Source of the DNA: Boseongicola sp. SB0662_bin_57
GTDB taxonomy: Bacteria > Pseudomonadota > Alphaproteobacteria > Rhodobacterales > Rhodobacteraceae
Assembly (NCBI GenBank): GCA_009839535.1
Contig: VXPN01000116.1
Span: 1 to 23,340, forward strand
Direction: 5' to 3'
DNA: 23,340 bases
The translations under genes and the position numbers were made by a program. Below the pieces are notes generated by a model. The model did not search any database. It was not told the DNA's origin and saw only the letters and a program-made list of their open reading frames with translations. Positions 15,398-23,126 of this stretch are shown here, in pieces. Position 1 is the first letter of the stretch; each line of letters starts with the position of its first letter.

Positions 15398-15858
15398 TTG
15401 CGGAGATTGCCATGTCCTGGGCCAAAGACGCGGACCGGAGCCTCCCGCTCCCGGCCTACGAATCTCCGGGTGCCGCCGGTGCCGACCTTCGCGCGAACCT
15501 GCCGGAAACGGACCGCCCTGGCATCAAGCTTGCGCCAGGCGAGCGTCGGCTGGTCCCGACCGGCCTGCATGTCGGAATACCTGACGGATTCGAGATGCAG
15601 ATCCGTCCACGTTCAGGCCTCGCATTGAAAGAGGGGCTGAGCCTGGCGAACGCACCCGGCACAATTGACAGTGACTACAGGGGTCCCCTTGGCGTGATAT
15701 TGATCAACCTCGGCACCGACCCGGTGATTGTCGAGCATGGCCAGCGCATTGCCCAGGCCGTCCTGGCGCCCGTGACACGGGCCAGCTTCGAAGTTGTCGA
15801 GTCGCTGCCGGAAACGGTGCGCGGCGCGGGCGGATTCGGGTCGACGGGGCGCGACTGA
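15394..15858 (+). CDS. dut: Deoxyuridine 5'-triphosphate nucleotidohydrolase
   Basis: This 154-residue trimeric dUTPase hydrolyses dUTP to dUMP and pyrophosphate, which keeps uracil out of DNA and supplies dUMP for thymidylate synthesis. All five motifs are present: I, AGADLRA (28-34); II, RPRSGLAL (71-78); III, APGTIDSDYRGPLGVI with catalytic Asp92; IV, GQRIAQ (116-121); V, GGFGSTGRD at the C-terminus. The gene overlaps coaBC by 4 bp and is overlapped by 1 bp by the next gene, so the three are almost certainly cotranscribed. An internal ATG (codon 7) is a possible alternative start. The coaBC-dut pairing is common in bacteria. The dUMP product is used by ThyX, encoded 6 kb away. Confidence 0.97.
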   Translation: MIAEIAMSWAKDADRSLPLPAYESPGAAGADLRANLPETDRPGIKLAPGERRLVPTGLHVGIPDGFEMQIRPRSGLALKEGLSLANAPGTIDSDYRGPLGVILINLGTDPVIVEHGQRIAQAVLAPVTRASFEVVESLPETVRGAGGFGSTGRD

Positions 15859-16898
15859 TGGTGCTGGTCCTTGCCCTGGCCGCGGCGCTGTGGTTTGCGG
15901 GGCGGCTCTTTCGGGTTCCCTCGCGGGTTCGCCTCATCCTGATTGCGGTTCTCTACATCGCGGTGCTTTCGATCCAGCTTGTGCTTCCGGCGGGCAGTTC
16001 ATTGCGCGAAGCCACCGGCGGGTCGGCGACCGCGTGGCTCGTGGCAGGGGCGCTGGCAGCCGCGGTTTGGGGATATTGGCGAGTCTTGCGCCACCTAAGG
16101 GGGCGTGTTCGCCCCGAGAACCGGGCCGAGGCGGGCGCCAGTGTTTCGACTGCCGAGGTCGAGCGAAACGCGCGTCACATTGCCCTTCGCGAAATCGGTG
16201 GAACCGGACAGAAGCGATTGAAGGACGCCCGTGTTCTGGTGGTCGGCGCAGGCGGCCTGGGCGCACCGGTCCTTCAATACCTGGCAGCCGCAGGCATCGG
16301 CAACATCGGCGTCATCGACGGCGACGCGGTCGAGAACTCGAATCTTCAGCGACAGGTAATCCACACGGACGCGCGAATCGGCATGCCCAAGGTGTTTTCT
16401 GCGCAGAAGGCGATGGTCGAACAGAATCCTTCCGTCGGCATCCGCCCCTACAACCGGCGGCTGACCCGCGAGATCGCTGCCGACCTCTTCGCGGACTATG
16501 ACCTGGTGCTTGACGGAACGGATGACGTGGAAACCCGCTACATGGTCAACGAATTTGCCGTGAAGGGAGGGATTCCGTTGATTTCGGGCGCCATCTCGCA
16601 ATGGGAAGGTCAGGTCAGCGTCTTTGACCCCGCGCACGGAGGGCCTTGTTATGAATGCGTTTTTCCTGAACCTGCGGCACCCGGATTGGCGCCGAGCTGC
16701 GCCGAAGCCGGCGTTCTTGGCCCGTTGCCCGGCGTTCTGGGCACGATGATGGCGGTGGAGGCGATCAAGGTGGTTTCAGGGGCGGGAGAGACGCTGCGTG
16801 GCAGCCTGCTCATCTACGACGCGCTTTACGGGGACACGCGAAGCATCAAGCTGTCAAGGCGCCCGGATTGCCCGGTTTGTGCCGGAATTCCGGGCTGA
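15858..16898 (+). CDS. HesA/MoeB/ThiF family adenylyltransferase with an N-terminal membrane domain
   Basis: This 346-residue protein is an E1-like enzyme that adenylates the C-terminal glycine of a MoaD/ThiS-type sulfur carrier. Core features: nucleotide loop GAGGLG (130-135), DGDAVENSNLQRQVIH, DGTDDVETRYMVNEF (from Asp219), Cys264 and Cys267 (CYEC) paired with Cys338 and Cys341 (CPVC) as a zinc site, and SCAEAGVLGPLPGVLG. Before the core there are about 80 extra residues forming two or three hydrophobic helices (about 1-18, 24-44, 55-76), so the enzyme is likely anchored to the inner membrane. Soluble MoeB and ThiF lack this part. It overlaps dut by 1 bp. Whether it serves molybdopterin or thiamine synthesis cannot be told from the sequence; no thiS or moaD is nearby. 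Confidence 0.9.
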   Translation: MVLVLALAAALWFAGRLFRVPSRVRLILIAVLYIAVLSIQLVLPAGSSLREATGGSATAWLVAGALAAAVWGYWRVLRHLRGRVRPENRAEAGASVSTAEVERNARHIALREIGGTGQKRLKDARVLVVGAGGLGAPVLQYLAAAGIGNIGVIDGDAVENSNLQRQVIHTDARIGMPKVFSAQKAMVEQNPSVGIRPYNRRLTREIAADLFADYDLVLDGTDDVETRYMVNEFAVKGGIPLISGAISQWEGQVSVFDPAHGGPCYECVFPEPAAPGLAPSCAEAGVLGPLPGVLGTMMAVEAIKVVSGAGETLRGSLLIYDALYGDTRSIKLSRRPDCPVCAGIPG

Positions 16899-16980
16899 AC
16901 TTGCTCGAAACAGTTTCCTTCTCAAGACGCGAACTTGGTGCTAATGTCCGTTTTTGAGGACAAATCGAGCTGAAGTGGCA

Positions 16981-17457
16981 ATGAAAATGAGCGTCCAAGG
17001 CGAAAGGCAACGCCCGCTCAGACTTTCCAACGGTGGCAAACGAGGGGTGCGAACCCAGTTTGGTGCACTGTGCTGGCGGCGGCGCGGCGACGAGATTCAG
17101 GTGCTCCTTGTGACTTCACGACGCCGAAAGCGATGGATCATTCCGAAGGGCTGGCCACAGGATCGCGTCACGCCCGCCAAGACCGCCGCGACGGAGGCCT
17201 GGGAAGAGGCTGGCGTTGAGGGCAAGGCAAATGCGACATGCCTCGGAATCTTCAGCTACGACAAGACCGTCACGGCGAGGCAGGTTGCGCCCTGCGTGGT
17301 CGCCATCTTCCCGATGCGCGTCAAGAAACTGCGCCGGGACTTCCCCGAAGCTGCCCAGCGGAAGCGGAAATGGTTTTCGCTGGCCAAGGCGGCAAAGCTC
17401 GTGAGCGAACCGGAACTTGCGGCGATCATAAGGCGCTTCGATCCGGCGAGCGCGTGA
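16981..17457 (+). CDS. Nudix hydrolase (diphosphoinositol-polyphosphate hydrolase-like)
   Basis: This 158-residue protein has the Nudix fold and probably hydrolyses a nucleoside diphosphate-linked or polyphosphate substrate. The core reads FGALCWRR, IQVLLVTSRRRKRWIIPKGW and the box GWPQDRVTPAKTAATEAWEE then AGV. The Nudix box normally contains REUXEEXGU; here the Arg is Thr71, while Glu72, Glu75 and Glu76, the metal ligands, are kept. The spacing and PKGWP resemble the DIPP/MutT-like subgroup common in Rhizobiales and Rhodobacterales. Start is uncertain: ATG 16981, ATG 16987 and TTG 16954 are all possible and none has a strong ribosome site. It is followed by the DUF1178 gene after 64 bp on the same strand. 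Confidence 0.88.
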   Translation: MKMSVQGERQRPLRLSNGGKRGVRTQFGALCWRRRGDEIQVLLVTSRRRKRWIIPKGWPQDRVTPAKTAATEAWEEAGVEGKANATCLGIFSYDKTVTARQVAPCVVAIFPMRVKKLRRDFPEAAQRKRKWFSLAKAAKLVSEPELAAIIRRFDPASA

Positions 17458-17521
17458 TCCGCTCTTGCATTGCCAATCGCGCCCGGCAAGCGTAGCAGCG
17501 TTGACGCGGTAGGGAGATTCC

Positions 17522-17974
17522 ATGATCCGGTTCGCGCTCAAATGTGCCAATGGCCACGGCTTCGAGAGCTGGTTCGCCTCGAGCGAGAAGTTCACTGATC
17601 TCGTGTCGGCTGGCCATGTGACATGTCCGGAATGCGACAGTGCCAGCGTCACCAAGGACTTGATGGCACCGCCTGTGCGCGCTTCCCGCAAAAGGGCCGT
17701 CAAGGAAGAGGCAAAGGACGAGACGCCGAGATCCATGGCGGCGGGGACTGACCCTGAAATTGCCGACGCAATCCGCAAGTTGAAGGCGCATGTGGAGGAG
17801 AACTCGGATTATGTCGGCGACCGTTTCGTGAAGGAAGCGCGCGCGATGCACGAGGGCACGATGCCGCAACGGTCGATTCACGGAGAAGCGCGTTCAGACG
17901 AGGCCCGGAAACTGGTCGAGGACGGCGTGCCGGCACTGCCCTTGCCGTTCATCCCAAGGCAGAAGACCAACTGA
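17522..17974 (+). CDS. DUF1178 family protein
   Basis: This 150-residue protein has the DUF1178 signature: MIRFALKCANGHGFESWFAS at the N-terminus and VTCPECDSASVTKDLMAP. Cys8, His12, Cys35 and Cys38 form a likely zinc ribbon. The middle is charged and probably disordered (residues 55-75), and the C-terminal half is helical. The function of the family is unknown; it is common in alphaproteobacteria, often next to Nudix and carbon-nitrogen hydrolase genes, which fits its upstream neighbour here. A purine-rich GGGAG lies upstream of ATG 17522. Confidence 0.9.
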   Translation: MIRFALKCANGHGFESWFASSEKFTDLVSAGHVTCPECDSASVTKDLMAPPVRASRKRAVKEEAKDETPRSMAAGTDPEIADAIRKLKAHVEENSDYVGDRFVKEARAMHEGTMPQRSIHGEARSDEARKLVEDGVPALPLPFIPRQKTN

Positions 17975-18030
17975 AGCTGGCGTTGCGCAGCATCGCTCAG
18001 GCAATTGGGTTTGTCTGACGACGCATCCGT

Positions 18031-18636
18031 TCAGTCGGATGGTCGTGCCATTTCGAACAGGTCCGCAATCCGCGCATAGTCTCGATAGCCCAGTCTTGCC
18101 ACTGGCTGGAACTTCAGGACATCGAAGCGTCCGCCTGACATGCAGTCGTCGCGCAGGTGGATGCCTGTCACCTCGCCAAGCACCATGCAGTTCGCCTCGC
18201 CCCTGAGCCGGACGATTTGCGTGAGCCGGCATTCAAGCGCGGCCGGAGCCCCCTCGACCCGGGAGCATGGAATTGTTTCGCAAGGTGCACTGGCCAGCCC
18301 CGCTTGCTCAAACTCGTCCACGTCCTTGCCATAGTCACCTGACGTTGCGTTCATCTGGGTCCGCATCGCGTATTCCACGATGTTGACGCAGAAAATGCCT
18401 GTTCGGCGGATGTTGGAGACGCTGTCCTTGGAGTTGTTCTGATCGATCTTTGCGCCACTTGAGGCGAACATGACCTGGGGAGGCTCGTCGGCCACGGCAT
18501 TGAAGAACGAGTACGGAGCGATGTTGTCCGTTCCATCCACGTCCCGCGACGAAATCCAGCCGACCGGTCTCGGCGTCACGATTGCCTTGAAGGGGTTGCG
18601 GGGAAGTCCGTGGCCATCTTCGGGTTTGTAGAACAT
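18031..18636 (-). CDS. Flavin reductase family protein (FMN-binding split barrel)
   Basis: This 201-residue protein belongs to the flavin reductase-like / DIM6-NTAB family, which binds FMN in a split beta-barrel. Visible features are the start FYKPEDGHGLPRNPFKAIVT then PRPVGWISSRD, the segment NIAPYSFFNAVADEPPQVMF (typical APYSFFN and PP motifs), and GIFCVNIVEYAMRTQMNAT. The natural substrate or partner monooxygenase is unknown. ATG 18636 is preferred over 18660 because GGAGGAAGG lies just upstream. The gene diverges from the acetyltransferase at 18714; the 77-bp spacer holds a palindrome. It converges with the DUF1178 gene. Confidence 0.9.
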   Translation of the reverse strand: MFYKPEDGHGLPRNPFKAIVTPRPVGWISSRDVDGTDNIAPYSFFNAVADEPPQVMFASSGAKIDQNNSKDSVSNIRRTGIFCVNIVEYAMRTQMNATSGDYGKDVDEFEQAGLASAPCETIPCSRVEGAPAALECRLTQIVRLRGEANCMVLGEVTGIHLRDDCMSGGRFDVLKFQPVARLGYRDYARIADLFEMARPSD

Positions 18637-18664
18637 GCGCCTTCCTCCGAATTTGTGCATCGCC

Positions 18665-18678
18665 TAACGCATGTGTTA
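18665..18678. promoter_or_regulatory. Imperfect 14-bp palindrome between divergent genes
   Basis: TAACGCATGTGTTA is a palindrome with one mismatched pair (12 of 14 bases symmetric). It lies in the short spacer between the flavin reductase gene (minus) and the GNAT gene (plus), where both promoters must sit. This position and symmetry suit a dimeric regulator's operator, but a chance match is possible. Confidence 0.3.
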
Positions 18679-18713
18679 CGGGCGCTCCACAACGAATTTC
18701 CGGGAGGCGGGCG

Positions 18714-19190
18714 GTGCACCTCAGCGTGGAAACGGAAGAGGATTGGTGGGAGGTCGAAGCCCTGTTCGATCTCAGCTTCGCGCCGGGGCGCGAGGCGCTT
18801 TCGTCATACCGTTTGCGCGACAGCACGGATCCCGTTCGCGATCTCTGTCTCACCGCGCGGGACGAGGACGGCATACTCTCCGGCGCGATCCGGTTCTGGC
18901 CCGTGAGGGTGGGCGGAACACCGGCCCTGCTCCTTGGGCCTGTTGCCGTGCATCCGACGAGGCAGGGCGAAGGTGTTGGCGGGCTTCTGATCGAAGGGGC
19001 ACTCGCAAAGGCCACGGACTGGGAACGCGCGATGCTTGTGGGAGACGCGCCTTACTATGGTCGTTTCGGGTTCAAGCCGCTTGTTGGCGTGAGAATGCCG
19101 CCGCCGACAAATCCTGAACGCGTTCTTGGCCGGGAACTGGTCGCACGGGCGTGGAGCGGCGTTACGGGCGACGTGACCCCTTGGGACTAA
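18714..19190 (+). CDS. GNAT family N-acetyltransferase (YhbS-like)
   Basis: This 158-residue protein is a GCN5-related acetyltransferase. The acetyl-CoA binding motif A is VAVHPTRQGEGVGGLLIEGA (R83-Q84-G85-E86-G87-V88-G89), preceded by the strand GTPALLLGP and followed by the conserved PYYGRFGFKPL. This arrangement matches the YhbS/putative acetyltransferase group. The substrate is unknown. It starts at GTG 18714 with GGGAGG six bases upstream. The gene is next to a divergent flavin reductase gene and converges on the aminotransferase gene. Confidence 0.9.
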   Translation: MHLSVETEEDWWEVEALFDLSFAPGREALSSYRLRDSTDPVRDLCLTARDEDGILSGAIRFWPVRVGGTPALLLGPVAVHPTRQGEGVGGLLIEGALAKATDWERAMLVGDAPYYGRFGFKPLVGVRMPPPTNPERVLGRELVARAWSGVTGDVTPWD

Positions 19191-19332
19191 TGCCTGTTGC
19201 AGCTCTCGTGCGGGACGTCACCGAGGTCGAAGTTTGCAAGGTCGCCATGTGTGGGCCGAATGACCGACCTCTGGGTGTCGTCCGGTCTTGCCTGGTGCGG
19301 CGTGATTCAGGTGAACGCCAGCAACGACTCGC

Positions 19333-20535
19333 TCATGCAAGCTTGGCACAGAATCCCTGGATGCGAGCCATCGCTTCGGACAGTTGCTCATCCGAGGCGG
19401 CGTAGCTAATCCGGAAATTGGGCGAGGTTCCGAACGCGCCGCCAAAGACCGTCGCCACGCCGGTTTCTTCCAGAAGCGCGGAACAGAAATCCTCATCCGT
19501 TTCGATTGCCGTGCCACCTGCGGAAGTCTTGCCGATGCACCCGGCAATGGAAGGAAAGACGTAGAACGCGCCATCGGGTACCGGACAGGACACGCCGTCC
19601 GTTGCATTCAAGGCGGTCGCAACAAGATCCCGGCGTCTGCGGAAGGCCTTGACGGCATCTTCCAGAAAGCCTTGCGGTCCGTTCAGCGCCTCGACGGCAG
19701 CCCACTGGCTGATCGAGGACGGGTTTGTCGTCGATTGCGACTGGATGGTCCGCATTGCAGAGACCAGTTTGGCCGGTCCGCCAGCATAGCCGATCCGCCA
19801 GCCAGTCATCGCATAGGCCTTCGAGACGCCATTCACCGTCAGCGTGCGCTCGAAGAGTGCGGGAGCTGCCTGGGCCGGAGTCGAGAACGTATATCCCGGA
19901 AAGGCGATGTGCTCATAGATGTCGTCGCTCAGGATCCAGACATTCGGGTGCCGTTCCAGCACGTCCGTCAGGGCTTTCAGCTGATCGGGCGCGTAGCCGG
20001 CCCCGGTCGGGTTGGAAGGTGCGTTGAAGATCAGCCATTTCGTCCGGGACGTGATCGCCGCGTCGAGCTGTGCGGGCGAGATCCTGAATCCGTCCTCGAT
20101 CCTGGTCTCGACGATTGACGGCGTTCCGCCGGCAAGCCGCACCATGTCGGGATAGCTGACCCAATAGGGCGCGGGGACGATCACCTCGTCGCCGGGGTTC
20201 AGTGTCGCCATCAGGGCGTTGTACAGGACCTGCTTGCCGCCCGTGCTCACGATGATCTGTTCGGGTGAGTATGCGAGGTCATTGTCCCGGGCGAACTTGG
20301 CGGCAATCGCGTCTTTCAGTTCGGCGATCCCGTCCACGGCAGTATAGCGCGTGCGACCCGAGTCGATGGCGTCTTTCCCGGCTTCGCAGATGTGCCGCGG
20401 CGTCGGAAAGTCCGGTTCCCCGGCCCCGAGGCTGATGATGTCGCGGCCTTGCGCCTTCAATGCGGCGACGAGGCCTGTCAGCGCAACCGTTGGCGACGGT
20501 TTGACACGGTCGAGTGTCGCAGAGAATTGCCGCAT
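19333..20535 (-). CDS. Class I aminotransferase, aspartate aminotransferase type
   Basis: This 400-residue PLP enzyme interconverts aspartate and 2-oxoglutarate with oxaloacetate and glutamate, by family. Motifs: SLGAGEPDFPTP near residue 40, TGGKQVLYNAL, APYWVSYPDM, NAPSNPTGAGY, ILSDDIYEHIAF, and the PLP-lysine segment NGVSKAYAMTGWRIGYAGG with Lys239. The C-terminal NFRISYAASDE supplies the substrate-binding Arg. It closely resembles the alphaproteobacterial AspC (subgroup I-beta/gamma) enzymes. ATG 20535 is chosen; a GTG three codons upstream (20544) is equally possible, and no strong ribosome site separates them. It is divergent from the Xre regulator (76 bp apart). Confidence 0.94.
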   Translation of the reverse strand: MRQFSATLDRVKPSPTVALTGLVAALKAQGRDIISLGAGEPDFPTPRHICEAGKDAIDSGRTRYTAVDGIAELKDAIAAKFARDNDLAYSPEQIIVSTGGKQVLYNALMATLNPGDEVIVPAPYWVSYPDMVRLAGGTPSIVETRIEDGFRISPAQLDAAITSRTKWLIFNAPSNPTGAGYAPDQLKALTDVLERHPNVWILSDDIYEHIAFPGYTFSTPAQAAPALFERTLTVNGVSKAYAMTGWRIGYAGGPAKLVSAMRTIQSQSTTNPSSISQWAAVEALNGPQGFLEDAVKAFRRRRDLVATALNATDGVSCPVPDGAFYVFPSIAGCIGKTSAGGTAIETDEDFCSALLEETGVATVFGGAFGTSPNFRISYAASDEQLSEAMARIQGFCAKLA

Positions 20536-20611
20536 GGTCGTCACCGGATGGAACTGGGGCGCAATCGTGATAGAAGGTAGCCTTGCTGTTCACAAGCTGA
20601 TTGAGGGCGTC

Positions 20612-21016
20612 ATGGAAGACAACGACGGGAAGAACTGGTTTGCGGAGGATGCCGCGACTTTCGGCGACAGGCTTGCAGCGGCAAGGAGCGCCCAAGGCAT
20701 GACGCAAAGGGCGCTTGCCCGTCGTCTCGGCGTTTCCCTGAAGACCTTGGAGGGTTGGGAGAACGACATACGCGAACCGCGCGCAAACAGGCTGCAGATG
20801 CTGGCGGGCGTGCTGGACGTCTCGATTTCCTGGCTGCTGACCGGAGAGGGCCAGGGCGTAGGTTCCGAAACCGAGGCAGGTTCGGTACGAATGAACGAGC
20901 TTTTGCACGAAATGCGAATGCTCAGAACCGAGATGCAGCGCTCCGTCGCGCGGCTGGGTGTTCTCGAGAAGCGCCTTGGTCAAGCTGCCGGCGAGGCACA
21001 TGACCGAGGATCGTGA
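20612..21016 (+). CDS. Xre-family transcriptional regulator
   Basis: This 134-residue protein has an N-terminal helix-turn-helix (FGDRLAAARSAQGMTQRALA then RRLGVSLKTLEGWENDIREP, residues about 17-60), followed by RANRLQMLAGVLDVSISWLL typical of phage-repressor-like XRE proteins, and a C-terminal amphipathic helix (MNELLHEMRMLRTEMQRSVA) likely to dimerise as a coiled coil. It is not part of a recognisable toxin-antitoxin pair: the next gene is sdhE, which it overlaps by 17 bp. ATG 20612 gives the family-typical start; the frame is open upstream but there overlaps the divergent aminotransferase gene. The target is unknown. Confidence 0.87.
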   Translation: MEDNDGKNWFAEDAATFGDRLAAARSAQGMTQRALARRLGVSLKTLEGWENDIREPRANRLQMLAGVLDVSISWLLTGEGQGVGSETEAGSVRMNELLHEMRMLRTEMQRSVARLGVLEKRLGQAAGEAHDRGS

Positions 21017-21272
21017 CACTCGACTTCGTCGGTTGGGCATTCGTTCCTGGCGACGAGGCACCAGGGAAATGGACCTGATCCTGGGTCGGTTCTGGGATGA
21101 AGCCGGCAATGCGCTCGGCGCATCCGAGCTCGATCTATACGAAGACCTGCTTGGCGAGAACGATCAGGAACTTTACGCGTGGGTCGGCGGGGAGTGCGAG
21201 CCTCCCGATCGCTTCGTTTGCCTGATCGCACGCATCAAGGCTCACGGCACGGTCTCCGGGCGGCGCCGGTAG
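21000..21272 (+). CDS. sdhE: FAD assembly factor SdhE (succinate dehydrogenase assembly factor 2)
   Basis: This 90-residue protein promotes covalent attachment of FAD to the SdhA subunit of succinate dehydrogenase. It shows the family signature RSWRRGTREMDLILGRF, including the RGxxE motif (R19-G20-x-x-E23), and the C-terminal LYEDLLGENDQELYAWVGG, both diagnostic. The length is right. ATG 21000 overlaps the end of the Xre gene by 17 bp, so expression is likely coupled to that regulator. No sdh genes are in the window. Confidence 0.93.
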   Translation: MTEDRDTRLRRLGIRSWRRGTREMDLILGRFWDEAGNALGASELDLYEDLLGENDQELYAWVGGECEPPDRFVCLIARIKAHGTVSGRRR

Positions 21273-21454
21273 CAAGTTTCACCCTTCGGAAAGCGGCTTC
21301 GGCCTGCCATCGACCGGACGGCATCAAGTCCGGCGGCATTTGCGGACAAGCCAGGCCGACTCCGCATTCAATCCGGGCAGCGGGACCGGGGCGCTCCTGG
21401 ACGTGCTGGACTTGCGCAGGACGTTCCGTGGCAGAACGAAGCCGGAGAGTCCGG
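21273..21454. other. Spacer between convergent sdhE and glyoxalase genes
   Basis: No gene or clear terminator is seen in this 182-base spacer. The frames crossing it are shadows of the flanking genes. Confidence 0.4.
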
Positions 21455-21883
21455 TCACCAGTGTCCGACATTCTCCATGCTCGCCCACGGTTCGGCGGGT
21501 GGCAGGTGCTCGCCTCGCTGGAGCAACTCGACCGAGACATTGTCGGGCGAGCGGACAAATGCCATGTGACCGTCACGCGGCGGACGGTTGATCGTGACGC
21601 CGTTGTCCATCAGGTGCTGGCACGTCTCATAGATGTCATCGACCCGGTAGGCGAGATGTCCGAAATGCCTGCTGTCCGAGGGGAGCCCGTCATCGCCATC
21701 CCAGTTGTAGGTGAGTTCGACATCCGCGTTTTCCTGCCCTGGAGGCGACAGGAACACCAACGTGAACCGTCCGCTTTCGTTCTCGATCCGACGCGTCTCC
21801 GCAAGTCCCAGGAGCTCGTAGAAGGCCTTCGACTTCTCAAGATCCTTCACGCGCACCATCGTGTGCAGGTATTCGATTCCCAT
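21455..21883 (-). CDS. gloA: Lactoylglutathione lyase (glyoxalase I)
   Basis: This 142-residue protein converts the methylglyoxal-glutathione hemithioacetal to S-lactoylglutathione. The four metal ligands expected for glyoxalase I are present: His7 (YLHTMVRV), Glu56 (DVELTYNW), His76 (FGHLAYRV) and Glu119 (SVELLQRG). It resembles the nickel-type bacterial GloA (for example KSKAFYELLGL). ATG 21883 is chosen because AAGGGAG lies about 8 bases upstream and the family starts here; the frame reaches 21940 without support. The glutathione cofactor is made by GshB in the same window, although the genes are not linked. It is divergent from thyX. Confidence 0.94.
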   Translation of the reverse strand: MGIEYLHTMVRVKDLEKSKAFYELLGLAETRRIENESGRFTLVFLSPPGQENADVELTYNWDGDDGLPSDSRHFGHLAYRVDDIYETCQHLMDNGVTINRPPRDGHMAFVRSPDNVSVELLQRGEHLPPAEPWASMENVGHW

Positions 21884-21927
21884 GTGAGTCACTCCCTTCA
21901 ATCCCGGGCAACCTATCGCATTGTCGG

Positions 21928-21958
21928 GCGCGCTCAACACCGAACCTCCTGAGCGCGC
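21928..21958. promoter_or_regulatory. GC-rich inverted repeat in the gloA-thyX divergent spacer
   Basis: GCGCGCTCA at 21928-21936 and TGAGCGCGC at 21950-21958 are a perfect 9-bp inverted repeat with a 13-base loop. It sits in the 145-bp spacer between two divergent starts, so it could be an operator for either gene or a hairpin in a 5' leader. There is no T-run, so a terminator is unlikely. Confidence 0.45.
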
Positions 21959-22028
21959 GACTATGTGTTGTGGCGGGGCGAGACCGCACTATGCTGCGGC
22001 TATCCGGTGAATCGAATGAAGCGAGAGC

Positions 22029-22940
22029 ATGGCCAAGGACGCGTTCCAGAATCCCGAAACGGAAATTGCCGAGATGCGAGGGACGACGCAGGCGACACTG
22101 CGCGTGACGGCACCAGGGATGGAGGAACATCTCTACACGATCTACCCGGTTTTGGATCACGGGTTTGTCCGGGTCATCGACTACATGGGCGACGATGCTG
22201 CGATCACCCAGGCGGCCCGCGTGAGCTACGGGAAGGGAACGAAATCGGTTTCCAATGATGAAGGCCTGATCCGCTACCTGATGCGCCATTCGCATTCGAC
22301 CCCTTTCGAGATGTGCGAGATCAAGCTGCATGCGAAGCTGCCCGTGTTCGTTGCGCGCCAGTGGATACGCCACCGCACTGCCAACGTGAACGAGTATTCG
22401 GCGCGCTATTCGATTCTGGATCGCGAGTTCTACATTCCGAGCCCGGACGACCTTGCCGCGCAATCGACCGTCAACAGCCAAGGCCGCGGCGAGGCGCTGA
22501 CGGGAGAGGAGGCGGCCCGCGTCCTGGAATTCCTGAAGACCGACTCCATGCTCTGCTACGATCACTATGAGCAAATGATTTCCCATGATGGCCAGATGGG
22601 GCTGGCCAGGGAGCTCGCGCGCATGAACCTGCCCGCAAACGTCTATACCCAGTGGTACTGGAAAACGGATTTGCACAACCTCTTCCATTTTCTGCGGCTG
22701 AGGGCGGATGCCCACGCGCAATACGAAATTCGCGTGTACGCCGAGGAGATCTGCAAACTGGTCGCTGACTGGGTCCCGTTCGCCTACAGGGCGTTCAGGG
22801 ACTATCGACTTGGAGGCGCGACCCTTTCGGCATCGGCCCTCGACTGCATCCGCAGGATGCTTGCGGGCGAGGACGTGACGCAGGAGGCGTCCGGCATGTC
22901 AAAGGGGGAGTGGAGGGAATTCGAAAGCCTGATTCGCTGA
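22029..22940 (+). CDS. thyX: FAD-dependent thymidylate synthase ThyX
   Basis: This 303-residue flavoenzyme methylates dUMP to dTMP using methylenetetrahydrofolate and NADPH. The ThyX motif RHRX7S is RHRTANVNEYS (Arg114 to Ser124), within VFVARQWIRHRTANVNEYSA. Other family segments are VSYGKGTKSVSNDEGLIRYL, HSTPFEMCEIKLHAKLPVFV and QWYWKTDLHNLFHFLRLRAD. The length is near that of larger alphaproteobacterial ThyX proteins. It functions with dUTPase (15394-15858). ATG 22029 is preceded only by weak purine-rich sequence (GAAGCGAGAG). No thyA is in the window, so ThyX may be the sole synthase, but that cannot be judged here. Confidence 0.97.
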   Translation: MAKDAFQNPETEIAEMRGTTQATLRVTAPGMEEHLYTIYPVLDHGFVRVIDYMGDDAAITQAARVSYGKGTKSVSNDEGLIRYLMRHSHSTPFEMCEIKLHAKLPVFVARQWIRHRTANVNEYSARYSILDREFYIPSPDDLAAQSTVNSQGRGEALTGEEAARVLEFLKTDSMLCYDHYEQMISHDGQMGLARELARMNLPANVYTQWYWKTDLHNLFHFLRLRADAHAQYEIRVYAEEICKLVADWVPFAYRAFRDYRLGGATLSASALDCIRRMLAGEDVTQEASGMSKGEWREFESLIR

Positions 22941-23061
22941 TGGCATTCGGTTGATTGCTGCTCCGATTCGCTTGTTCGGAACAGGCCACTTTCAATGTCG
23001 CTTCGCGTTCGGCACCGTCCCCTCATGTGTGCAACGCGCTGACAACCATCCAGAACAAGTA

Positions 23062-23099
23062 TGAATCCGCCGATGAGCAAAGCCTCCGGCGGATTCATG
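23062..23099. terminator. Hairpin between convergent thyX and cold-shock genes
   Basis: ATGAATCCGCCG at 23062-23073 and CGGCGGATTCAT at 23088-23099 are perfect 12-bp arms with a 14-base loop that may pair further (GAG/CTC). It lies between the ends of convergent thyX and the cold-shock gene. The position suits a bidirectional terminator, although neither side has a T-run. Confidence 0.55.
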
Positions 23100-23126
23100 A
23101 ACACTTGCAGTGTCAGTGTTGACTCG

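Noticed and set aside
14587..15570. Minus-strand frame of 327 codons opposite coaBC
   Set aside because: Ser/Ala/Thr-rich antisense shadow of CoaBC, whose motifs are complete on the plus strand.
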